19,230 bases of DNA from positions 1 to 19,230 of the forward strand of contig JADLCG010000293.1 of NCBI GenBank assembly GCA_020847355.1. Direction: 5' to 3'. Below are positions 7,253 to 14,166 of the stretch, piece after piece (positions within the stretch are counted from its first letter, which is position 1; every line of letters starts with the position of its first letter). This DNA comes from Anaerolineales bacterium (GTDB taxonomy: Bacteria > Chloroflexota > Anaerolineae > Anaerolineales > Villigracilaceae). Made by a program: the position numbers and the translations under genes. Below the pieces are notes generated by a model. It made no database searches. It saw only the letters and a program-made list of their open reading frames with translations, and was not told where the DNA came from.

Positions 7253-7508
7253 GTTTGCGATTTTCAGTTCGTCAATAATAGATGAAAGAATGGGAAGGTC
7301 AAAGACGCAATGCGGTTGTTTTAAGTTTAGTTACTCTCAAAAGATTATAGCACAAATGGTCTGTTTTCTTTAAGGTACAATATGACCATACAAGCACGGC
7401 GTACAAATCTTATATAGATTTTATCGGAAATTATTTTTACGCGCAGGTTTTGATCGGCGTAATGCGGCGTTTGCCTTCTCTGATAAAAGAATTTTGGTAA
7501 GGATAAAC
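7236..7508. other. 273-bp AT-rich divergent spacer between ftsK and rnz
   Basis: Apart from the palindrome at 7235-7252 and the ftsK promoter at 7344-7352, I see a short inverted repeat AAATCT-TATAT-AGATTT (7405-7421) and a TACAAT hexamer at 7376-7381 on the plus strand without a matching -35. The rnz promoter must lie in the right half but no convincing pair of hexamers stands out. No credible coding frame is seen. Confidence 0.5.
7344..7352 (-). promoter_or_regulatory. Extended -10 promoter of ftsK
   Basis: On the minus strand the sequence is TGCTATAAT, an extended -10 with a perfect hexamer (7344-7349). A weak TTAAAG lies 18 bp upstream as a poor -35, as often seen with extended -10 promoters. 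Transcription would start near 7337, giving a leader of about 100 nt before the ftsK ATG. Confidence 0.6.
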
Positions 7509-8429
7509 TTGTTCGAAATTTTATTTCTCGGCACATCGGCGTCCGCGCCCTCGGCAAAACGGGGACTCTCGAGTCAGATCGTCGCGCACAATGAGTATCG
7601 TTTTCTGGTGGATTGCGGCGAAGGCACTCAAAGGCAAATTTTGCAAGCGGGCGTTGGGTTTAAGCGCCTCAATCATATTTTGTTGACGCACGGTCATTTG
7701 GATCATATTTTAGGACTCGGCGGCTTACTCTCCACTTTTTTAAGATGGGAAGCGATCGAGGAGTTGAATATTTACGCCGGCGCGGCGACTTTGGAACGCG
7801 TGAAAGCTTTGGTGTATGACGTTGTTCTGCGCGGCAACCGCACGCCCATGCCGTTGAATCTCCACGAGATCAAGCCCGGGATAGTGTTGGAGGCGGAAGA
7901 TTTCACCGTCTCGGCTTTTCCGGTTACGCATCGCGGACCAGATTGCCTGGGTTATGTTTTTGAAGAGAAACCGAAACGCCCTTTCTTGGCTGAAAAAGCC
8001 GATGCGCTAGGCGTGCCGTTTGGACCGGAACGTAAACAGTTGGTTGCCGGAAAAGAGATCGCGCTGGCGGATGGCAGGCGCATTACGCCCGATGAAGTTT
8101 TAGGCGCTTGGGAAAAGGGCAGTAAACTCGTGGTGGTGGGAGATACCGGCAGGACCGAGAATCTGCTTGAGGTTTGTAAAGAGGCGGATGCGCTCGTCAT
8201 CGAATCCACTTATTTGGATGCAGACGCTGAAATGGCGAAACAGTTTTCGCATCTCACTGCAAAAATGGGCGCGGAACTTGCCAAAAAAGCCGGGGTTAAA
8301 AAACTAATTCTTACTCATCTATCGCGCCGTTATCGTGAAAAGGATGTGATTGCCGAAGCGCAATCTATTTTCCCGAACGCGGTGGTTGCGCGCGATTTTG
8401 ACACATATCAAGTTAAGCGAGACGAATAA
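7509..8429 (+). CDS. rnz: Ribonuclease Z (tRNA 3'-processing endonuclease)
   Basis: Metallo-beta-lactamase-fold nuclease that trims the 3' trailer of tRNA precursors, needed when CCA is not encoded, as in the tRNA-Leu of this window. From the TTG at 7509 the protein is 306 residues and starts MFEILFLGTSASAPS, the usual RNase Z opening. The zinc motif is THGHLDH (60-66), followed by a VTHRGPDCLGY histidine segment, an insert matching the RNase Z exosite region, GDTGRTENL with the bridging aspartate, and LTHLSRRY near the C-terminus. I preferred TTG 7509 over the TTG at 7494 because AAGGA lies 5 nt upstream of it and the longer form adds five residues not seen in the family. It is followed after 1 nt by pfkA, forming an operon. 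Confidence 0.93.
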   Translation: MFEILFLGTSASAPSAKRGLSSQIVAHNEYRFLVDCGEGTQRQILQAGVGFKRLNHILLTHGHLDHILGLGGLLSTFLRWEAIEELNIYAGAATLERVKALVYDVVLRGNRTPMPLNLHEIKPGIVLEAEDFTVSAFPVTHRGPDCLGYVFEEKPKRPFLAEKADALGVPFGPERKQLVAGKEIALADGRRITPDEVLGAWEKGSKLVVVGDTGRTENLLEVCKEADALVIESTYLDADAEMAKQFSHLTAKMGAELAKKAGVKKLILTHLSRRYREKDVIAEAQSIFPNAVVARDFDTYQVKRDE

Positions 8430-8430
8430 T

Positions 8431-9408
8431 ATGGAAAACAAAAAATTGAAATTAGGGGTGTTAACCTCCGGCGGGGATGCGCCCGGCATGAACGCGGCGA
8501 TTCGGGCGGTTGTGCGTACGGCTTTAGTCAACGATATGGAAGTAGTGGGCGTGCGGCATGGATATGAAGGGCTGATCAATGGCGAGTTCATTCCGCTGGG
8601 CGCGCGCGATGTAGGCGGGATTTTACAACGCGGCGGGACGATCCTGCTCACCAGCCGGAGCGAACGTTTTACGAAAGTGGAAGGTCAGCGCGAGGCGATT
8701 CGTAAAATGAACGAAGCCCAAATAGACGCTTTGGTCGTGATTGGCGGCGAAGGCTCGATGAACGGCGCTAATGCGCTGGCGCAACAAGGCGTAAAAGTGA
8801 TCGGCATTCCGGGCAGTATTGATAACGATATTTGGGGGACGAACATTGCCATCGGCACGGATACCGCGATGAATACGATCATGGATTCGGTGGATAAACT
8901 GCGCGATACGGCTTCTTCGCATCAACGCGCCTTTTTGGTCGAGACGATGGGACGCAACAGCGGTTACTTGGCGATGATGGCGGGCATTATCTGCGGAGCG
9001 GAGATGGTCTTGATCCCCGAAGCGCCTTGCTTGGTGGAGGAAGTGGTCGCCGCCGTGGAAGACGCTTACAAGCGCGGCAAGACTCACGCGATCATCATCA
9101 ACGCCGAAGGCTCGGCATTACGCACCACCGATCTCGCCGCCCGCATTGACGAATCGAATGTGGGCTTTAGCACGCGGATCACTATTTTAGGGCATATCCA
9201 ACGCGGCGGCTCGCCTACGGCATACGATCGTTTGTTGGCTTCGCGGATGGGCGTGAAAGCCGTAGAAGCGCTGATCGAAGGCACGCACGGCATGATGACC
9301 GGCTTAAAAGGCAAAGGCGTGGATTTTATCCCCTTAGCGGATGTGATCAGCCATAAACGCAAAACGAACATGGAATATCATCACATGGCGCGCGTGCTGG
9401 CACGCTAA
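8431..9408 (+). CDS. pfkA: 6-phosphofructokinase, ATP-type by key residues
   Basis: Phosphorylates fructose 6-phosphate to the 1,6-bisphosphate, the committed step of glycolysis. The 325-residue protein shows LTSGGDAPGMNAAIRA (11-26) with the phosphate-binding glycine, GGEGSMNGA (105-113), PGSIDNDIWGT (127-137) with the catalytic Asp131, RDTASSHQR, METMGR-like ETMGRNSG, and GHIQRGGSP near the C-terminus. The two residues that separate phosphate donors, Gly108 and Gly128 (Gly104 and Gly124 in E. coli), indicate ATP; PPi enzymes have Asp and Lys. Glu107 replaces the Asp103 of E. coli, a substitution known in several non-allosteric and group III enzymes. The ATG is 1 nt after the rnz stop with no obvious SD, so translation is probably coupled. 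A strong terminator follows 28 nt downstream. Confidence 0.95.
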   Translation: MENKKLKLGVLTSGGDAPGMNAAIRAVVRTALVNDMEVVGVRHGYEGLINGEFIPLGARDVGGILQRGGTILLTSRSERFTKVEGQREAIRKMNEAQIDALVVIGGEGSMNGANALAQQGVKVIGIPGSIDNDIWGTNIAIGTDTAMNTIMDSVDKLRDTASSHQRAFLVETMGRNSGYLAMMAGIICGAEMVLIPEAPCLVEEVVAAVEDAYKRGKTHAIIINAEGSALRTTDLAARIDESNVGFSTRITILGHIQRGGSPTAYDRLLASRMGVKAVEALIEGTHGMMTGLKGKGVDFIPLADVISHKRKTNMEYHHMARVLAR

Positions 9409-9436
9409 TTTTTCGCTCGTTTTTTTGAAAGAGTAT

Positions 9437-9469
9437 AAAGAAATCCGCAGATATGCGGATTTCTTTTTT
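9437..9469 (+). terminator. Rho-independent terminator of rnz-pfkA, overlapping the next start codon
   Basis: AAAGAAATCCGCA (9437-9449), loop GATA, and TGCGGATTTCTTT (9454-9466) form a perfect 13-bp stem followed by TTT. The ATG that opens the histidine kinase frame (9453-9455) starts in the last loop base and its first codons are the descending arm of the stem. Confidence 0.85.
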
Positions 9470-10907
9470 AATCTCCCGCGTGAGTCAATATCTTTTGGCG
9501 CTAGGCTTGATTGCTGTGATCACGGCTCTGCTGTTTGTTTTGCGCGCCGAGTTGGATACGACGCTGATCGCCTTATTGTATTTAATTCCCCTGGGCTTGA
9601 TCTCCGCTTACTGGGGTATGGGACCCGGCATTAGCGCCGCCTTGCTGACCTTTCTGACGTTCAATTACTTTTTTATCCGCCCGTATTACACTCTAGCAGT
9701 ACACCGCCCAATTGACGTAGTGGCTTTGATCATTTTTTTAGTGGTAGCGGTAGTCATCAGTCAATTGGTTGGGAGGATGAAAGCCAGCCTGCTGGCGGCA
9801 ACCGCGCGCGAGCGCGAAGCGACGCAACTCTATGAATTAAGCGTTGCGTTGACCGGCTTACACAACGAAAGCGAGATTGCGAAAATCCTCGCGCATCAAA
9901 TTCAGGAAGTTCTGCGCGGCGGCGCGATTGAAATCAAGATTGACGGCGCGAATCCTTTTGCTTTGCGTTTGCCTGAAATAGTGCCGCCGTTGCCAACGCC
10001 CGATCTGGTTGTGCCGATTCAAACTGCGCGAGGTCCGCTCGGCGAGATGCGCTTACAGAAAGCCGCATCCAGCATCAGTTTAGCAGAGAAGCGCTTATTG
10101 GAGACCTTTGCCAGCCAAGGCGCGCTCGCGCTAGAGCGCGCCCGATTGAGGCAAACCGAGTCGCGCGCAAAAGTTTTAGCGGAGAGCGATCAGCTAAAAT
10201 CCATTTTATTATCATCCGTCTCGCATGAGTTACGCACGCCGCTTTCAACCATCAAAGCCGCGGCTTCCAGTTTGCGCCGGCGCGAAGTGGATTGGGATTC
10301 GCCGGCCAGCGTGGAATTGATCGCGGCAATTGACGACGAAGCCGATCATCTCAACAGTTTGGTTGGAAATTTATTGGATATGTCGCGCATTGAATCGGGC
10401 GCGCTAAAACCCAAACGCGAATGGAATATTTTGTCTGAAATTGTCGCCAGCGTGCTAACGCGCATGAGATATTCCGCAGACGAACACACGCTCGAAGTGA
10501 GCCTGCCGGAAGATTTGCCTTTCGTGCCGGTGGATTATGTGCAAATGGAACAGGTCTTTACTAATTTAGTGAGCAATAGTTTGAAATACGCGCCAACGAA
10601 TACTAAAATCCGCATCCAAGCGGAAGCGGAAGATGATGTCGTCCGCGTCCAAGTTTGCAATCAGGGTCCGCAAGTGCCGGCGGAACATTTGGAAAGAATC
10701 TTCGATAAGTTTTATCGCATCACCGCCGCAGACCGCGTCACCGGCGCTGGGTTGGGGCTTTCGATTTGCAAAGGCATTATCGAAGCGCACGGCGGAAGAA
10801 TTTGGGCGGAAAATATTACCGACGGTTTCGCCTTCAATTTCACCCTGCCTTTGCTATGGGATGGCGCGCCTCAGCCGCAACTGCCGATGAACACGGAGAT
10901 TGAATGA
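9453..10907 (+). CDS. KdpD-type sensor histidine kinase lacking the KdpD N-terminal domains
   Basis: From ATG 9453 the protein is 484 residues. It starts with the four-helix DUF4118 membrane domain of KdpD (about 11-108; FNYFFIRPYYTLAV is the KdpD signature loop). A linker helix and a GAF-like domain (about 125-235) follow, then HisKA with the phospho-accepting His258 in SHELRTP, and the ATPase domain with N-box Asn371/Asn375 and G2 box GAGLGL. Full KdpD (about 890 residues) carries N-terminal KdpD and Usp domains that are absent here. The G1 box reads NQGPQ (403-407), where DxGxG is usual. An alternative GTG start at 9480 would keep the start clear of the pfkA terminator; neither start has a good SD. 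It overlaps the regulator gene by 4 bp. Likely role: sensing K+ or turgor-related cues, inferred from the homology and from the KimA neighbour. Confidence 0.9.
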   Translation: MRISFLISRVSQYLLALGLIAVITALLFVLRAELDTTLIALLYLIPLGLISAYWGMGPGISAALLTFLTFNYFFIRPYYTLAVHRPIDVVALIIFLVVAVVISQLVGRMKASLLAATAREREATQLYELSVALTGLHNESEIAKILAHQIQEVLRGGAIEIKIDGANPFALRLPEIVPPLPTPDLVVPIQTARGPLGEMRLQKAASSISLAEKRLLETFASQGALALERARLRQTESRAKVLAESDQLKSILLSSVSHELRTPLSTIKAAASSLRRREVDWDSPASVELIAAIDDEADHLNSLVGNLLDMSRIESGALKPKREWNILSEIVASVLTRMRYSADEHTLEVSLPEDLPFVPVDYVQMEQVFTNLVSNSLKYAPTNTKIRIQAEAEDDVVRVQVCNQGPQVPAEHLERIFDKFYRITAADRVTGAGLGLSICKGIIEAHGGRIWAENITDGFAFNFTLPLLWDGAPQPQLPMNTEIE

Positions 10908-11599
10908 GCAACGAACCGCACATCCTAGTCATTGACGACGAACTACAAATTCAACGCGCCATTCGCACCATCCTGACTGAAAAAGGTTTCAAAGTGACCG
11001 CCGCCAGTCAAGGCAAAGAAGGGCTCGCCCTTGCCGCCGCCAACGAACCCGATCTCATCATTTTAGATTTAGGCTTGCCCGATATGGACGGAATCGAAGT
11101 CTGCGCTCAATTGCGCGAGTGGACGCAAACGCCGATCGTCGTCCTTTCCGTGCGCGACGACGAACGCGATAAAGTTTCCGCGCTGGATAAAGGCGCAGAC
11201 GATTATCTCACCAAGCCCTTTGGCATCGAAGAATTGCTGGCGCGCGTGCGCGTGGCGTTACGCCATGCAGTCAATCGGCAGGGCGCTCAAAATAAAATTA
11301 TTCGCGCCGGAAATCTAACCATTGATTTAGTTTGGCACATCATCAAACGCGGCGAGGAAGAAATCAAACTAACCGGCACAGAATATAAACTGCTGGCTTA
11401 CCTCGCTTCCAATCACGGGCGCGTGCTTACTCATCAAAACATCCTCGCCAAAATTTGGGGACCCGCCGACGCCGATCACACCGAATATCTGCGCGTTTAC
11501 ATGCGCCAGCTCCGTAAAAAATTAGAAGCCGACCCCGAACGCCCCAAACATATCCTGACCGAACCCGGCATTGGCTATCGCTTTATCGCCGACGAATAA
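10904..11599 (+). CDS. kdpE: KdpE-type response regulator (OmpR/PhoB family)
   Basis: This 231-residue DNA-binding regulator pairs with the upstream kinase; their genes overlap by ATGA and the SD (GGAG, 5 nt before the ATG) lies in the kinase end. The receiver domain has the acidic pair Asp11/Asp12, the phospho-acceptor Asp55 in LIILDLGLPDMDG, and the conserved Lys in YLTKPF. The C-terminal winged helix has the KdpE-like stretch HTEYLRVYMRQLRKKLEADP followed by ITEPGIGYRF-type ending (here ILTEPGIGYRF). In known systems KdpE activates the kdpFABC potassium pump; no such genes are here, so the most natural target is the downstream KimA-type importer, an inference. A terminator follows the gene. 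Confidence 0.92.
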   Translation: MSNEPHILVIDDELQIQRAIRTILTEKGFKVTAASQGKEGLALAAANEPDLIILDLGLPDMDGIEVCAQLREWTQTPIVVLSVRDDERDKVSALDKGADDYLTKPFGIEELLARVRVALRHAVNRQGAQNKIIRAGNLTIDLVWHIIKRGEEEIKLTGTEYKLLAYLASNHGRVLTHQNILAKIWGPADADHTEYLRVYMRQLRKKLEADPERPKHILTEPGIGYRFIADE

Positions 11600-11606
11600 C
11601 CCGCTC

Positions 11607-11634
11607 AAACGCCCTGCAAAGGGCGTTTTTTATT
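11607..11634 (+). terminator. Rho-independent terminator after kdpE
   Basis: AAACGCCCT (11607-11615), loop GCAA, and AGGGCGTTT (11620-11628) form a 9-bp stem followed by TTTTAT. It separates the two-component genes from the small gene and the transporter. Confidence 0.88.
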
Positions 11635-11649
11635 TGTTCTTTATACAAC

Positions 11650-11679
11650 TGGACGTTTTCTTTCTCGCCGTTTTATACG
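11650..11679 (+). promoter_or_regulatory. Candidate promoter of the small protein-kimA unit
   Basis: TGGACG (11650-11655) and TATACG (11674-11679) are separated by 18 bp; each matches the sigma70 consensus at 4 of 6 positions. Weak -35/-10 matches would suit an activator-dependent promoter. Start would be near 11686, leaving a leader of about 15 nt. A KdpE site would be expected just upstream, but I could not identify one. Confidence 0.35.
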
Positions 11680-11700
11680 CGGCTGATAGGATTTAATCAC

Positions 11701-12135
11701 ATGCACACGCTGGAGATAAAACGCCCAAACGCCGCTTTACCTAACGTTGAGCCTGCTCGGCGTTTCATTGTGCTTTTTCCTACGCTGGAAGTTAATTTCT
11801 CGGCGGCGCGCCAGTTGTGGGAGATCGCCCGCTCGCGCGAAACGCAAATTCTATTGCTCGGCTTGTGCCGCAACCCAATTCAAGAATCGCGTTTACGGCG
11901 CGACTTAATCACCCTCGCCGCAATGCTTCGAGATGAGACCATCACGACAAAAATTGAAATCGCCTTTGAAAAGAATTGGATCGAGATAATTCGCGCGCGC
12001 TTTCAATCTGGCGATACCCTCGTCTGCTTTGCCGAGCAAAATGCCGTGAAATCCATCTGGCGCTTAAGTCAGGTTTTGCAAAATGAATTAAATATCCCGC
12101 TTTATACGCTCTCCGATTTGCTTCCTCAAAAATAG
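11701..12135 (+). CDS. Small protein of unknown function, possibly Usp-like fold
   Basis: I do not recognise this 144-residue protein by sequence. It shows alternating predicted strands and helices: RFIVLFP strand (about 21-28), helix, QILLLGLC strand (about 50-58), helix, KIEIAFE strand, helix, TLVCFAE strand, helix, PLYTLS strand. That order is compatible with a universal-stress-protein-like alpha/beta fold, but the ATP-binding GxxGx9G(S/T) motif is not visible. The interest is its place: between kdpE and a KimA-type K+ importer, and next to a KdpD that lacks its own Usp domain. It could be a detached regulatory subunit for either. A weak AGG lies 10 nt before the ATG. Only 36 nt separate it from kimA, so they are probably co-transcribed. 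Confidence 0.8.
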   Translation: MHTLEIKRPNAALPNVEPARRFIVLFPTLEVNFSAARQLWEIARSRETQILLLGLCRNPIQESRLRRDLITLAAMLRDETITTKIEIAFEKNWIEIIRARFQSGDTLVCFAEQNAVKSIWRLSQVLQNELNIPLYTLSDLLPQK

Positions 12136-12171
12136 ACTCGCTTCAATATAAATTCAAAAAAGTTGGTTACG

Positions 12172-14130
12172 ATGATTGATCAAAAAGATATGCAAAGCTC
12201 CATTATTGAAAGAGCGGCGGATTACAAACCGCCGCGCACGTTACGCTCATGGTTCATTGGGCGGCCCCTCTCTACCGCAGATGCGGCTCATCAAACGATT
12301 GGCAAAATGATCGGGCTGGCGGTCTTCGCTTCGGATGCGCTCTCCTCCACCGCTTATGCCACGCAGGAAATTTTAGTCATCCTTGCCGCCGCCGGCACGC
12401 TGGCTTTTGGAGCGGTCTTTCCAATTTCCATCGCGATTGTCATTTTGCTGGCAATCGTGACCATCTCCTACGAACAAACCATTCACGCTTATCCAGATGG
12501 CGGCGGCGCGTATATTGTGGCGCGCGATAATTTAGGCGAGTTCCCGGCGCTAGTGGCTGGGGCGGCGCTCCTCACTGATTACATTCTCACCGTTTCCGTT
12601 TCAATCGCTTCTGGAGTCGCTCAAGTCACTTCGGCTTTTCCAAGTTTATATGAGTATCGCGTTGTTTTATCGGTGGGCTTTATCTGCTTTGTGATGTTGA
12701 TGAATCTGCGCGGCGTAAAAGAATCAGGCACAGCCTTTGCAATACCCACCTACTTCTTTGTCGTCTTAATGCTAATTACGGTTGGCGCGGGCATTTTCCG
12801 TTTATTTTTCACCCACACGCTCGGCACGGTAGTTGATCCGCCGGAATTAGAACTGCACGCCATTTCAAAAATTACGCCGTTTTTAATTCTCCATGCGTTT
12901 GCCAGCGGCACAACCGCGCTCACCGGCGTGGAAGCCATCTCCAACGGCATTACCGCTTTCAAAGAGCCGCGCAGTAAAAATGCCGGCGTCACCTTGATTT
13001 GGATGTCGCTGATTCTGGGCGCGTTATTTTTGGGCATCTCGTATCTCGCCAAAGAAATCGGCGTTGTGCCTTCGGAAAGCGAAACCGTAATTTCACAACT
13101 GGCGCGCACCGTTTTTATTGGACGCGGCATTTGGTATTTGTTATTGATCGCCGCCACCACCGTGATTTTGATCATGGCGGCGAACACCGCATTTGCGGAT
13201 TTTCCGCGCCTCGGCGCTTTGGTGGCAAAGGACGGTTTTCTGCCGCGCCAGCTTAATTATCGCGGAAGCCGCTTGGTTTATTCGCGCGGCATTATCGCTT
13301 TGGCTGTGATCGCCTCCGTATTGCTGATCATCTTCAAAGCCAGTGTGACGCGCTTGATCCCGCTTTATGCAATCGGCGTATTTTTATCCTTCACGCTTTC
13401 GCAAGGCGGCATGGCTTTACGCTGGTATAAAATTGGAAAACTCAAACCCGGGGAAGAAAAAGTAGAACGCGGCTCCACTTTACGTTTTGTAAAAGACTGG
13501 GGCTTCAAAATGGCGGTCAATGGATTTGGCGCAGTATGTACCGCAGTGGTCGCGCTCGTCTTTGCTGTGACTAAATTCCATGACGGCGCTTGGGTGGTTT
13601 TGATCATCATCCCGGCGTTAGTGGCGGGTTTTTGGTCTATCCATCGTCACTATAACGGGCTGGCGAAAAAACTTTCTTTGGAAAACTTCGGCGTGATTCC
13701 GCCGCAGACCACCCGTCACCGAGTCATTATGCCCATTAGCGGGGTGCATCAAGGCACGCTTGCCGCGCTTCGTTACGCCAAGTTGTTATCCAATGATATT
13801 ACCGCCGTGCATGTGACCATCGAACCTGAAGACGCGCAAAAAGTCCGCCAAAAATGGGAAACTTGGGGCGAAGGCGTGCGGATGGTCATGCTCGAATCGC
13901 CTTACCGTCTCTTTCTTGAACCGTTATTAGGTTACATCGCCGAAATTGAAAAACGAAAACAGCATAACGAAACGATTACGATCATTGTGCCTGAGTTTAT
14001 TGCCGAAAGCCGCGTGACGGCGACGCTACATACCAACACCGCTGAACTGCTCCGCAGTCAGCTTAAACGCCAGAGCGGGATCGTCATCATCAGCGTTCCT
14101 TATCACGTCAAAGAAAACAGCGAGGGCTAG
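12172..14130 (+). CDS. kimA: KimA/YdaO-type potassium importer (KUP/APC superfamily)
   Basis: Predicted 652-residue membrane protein: cytosolic N-terminus (1-45), about twelve helices (about 46-500), and a C-terminal soluble domain (about 525-652) of Usp-like character (RVIMPISGVHQGTLAALRYA). B. subtilis KimA is a proton-coupled K+ importer. Residues I recall as its K+ site are present: Asp55 and Tyr62 in SDALSSTAYATQE (Asp36, Tyr43), then Asp136, Tyr137, Thr140 and Ser144 in TDYILTVSVS (Asp117, Tyr118, Thr121, Ser125), a constant offset of 19; Thr251/Glu254 in TGVE match Thr230/Glu233. It would otherwise be labelled an amino-acid permease. I chose the ATG at 12172; the frame extends three codons to a TTG. 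No SD and no upstream c-di-AMP riboswitch is visible. The neighbouring kdpDE-like genes support a K+ role. Confidence 0.88.
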   Translation: MIDQKDMQSSIIERAADYKPPRTLRSWFIGRPLSTADAAHQTIGKMIGLAVFASDALSSTAYATQEILVILAAAGTLAFGAVFPISIAIVILLAIVTISYEQTIHAYPDGGGAYIVARDNLGEFPALVAGAALLTDYILTVSVSIASGVAQVTSAFPSLYEYRVVLSVGFICFVMLMNLRGVKESGTAFAIPTYFFVVLMLITVGAGIFRLFFTHTLGTVVDPPELELHAISKITPFLILHAFASGTTALTGVEAISNGITAFKEPRSKNAGVTLIWMSLILGALFLGISYLAKEIGVVPSESETVISQLARTVFIGRGIWYLLLIAATTVILIMAANTAFADFPRLGALVAKDGFLPRQLNYRGSRLVYSRGIIALAVIASVLLIIFKASVTRLIPLYAIGVFLSFTLSQGGMALRWYKIGKLKPGEEKVERGSTLRFVKDWGFKMAVNGFGAVCTAVVALVFAVTKFHDGAWVVLIIIPALVAGFWSIHRHYNGLAKKLSLENFGVIPPQTTRHRVIMPISGVHQGTLAALRYAKLLSNDITAVHVTIEPEDAQKVRQKWETWGEGVRMVMLESPYRLFLEPLLGYIAEIEKRKQHNETITIIVPEFIAESRVTATLHTNTAELLRSQLKRQSGIVIISVPYHVKENSEG

Positions 14131-14166
14131 ATTTAACGCCGCAGAGCTTATGCGGATGAATCTGAG

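Noticed and set aside
6733..7278. 181-codon plus-strand frame
   Set aside because: It lies antisense to the membrane part of ftsK and is a shadow of its codon use; ftsK is unmistakable.
8623..9087. 154-codon minus-strand frame
   Set aside because: Antisense to pfkA, with no family resemblance and histidine/arginine-rich shadow composition.
12136..12171. Possible c-di-AMP (ydaO-type) riboswitch before the KimA gene
   Set aside because: The spacer is only 36 nt, and the 101-nt region before 11701 is mostly a terminator and promoter; neither holds such a structure.
12750..13187. 145-codon minus-strand frame
   Set aside because: Antisense to the KimA-type gene, whose motifs are clear.
14139..14155. 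Hairpin CCGCA-GAGCTTA-TGCGG between kimA and the PBP-like gene
   Set aside because: Only 5 bp of stem and no T-run on either side, so I do not call a terminator for this convergent pair.
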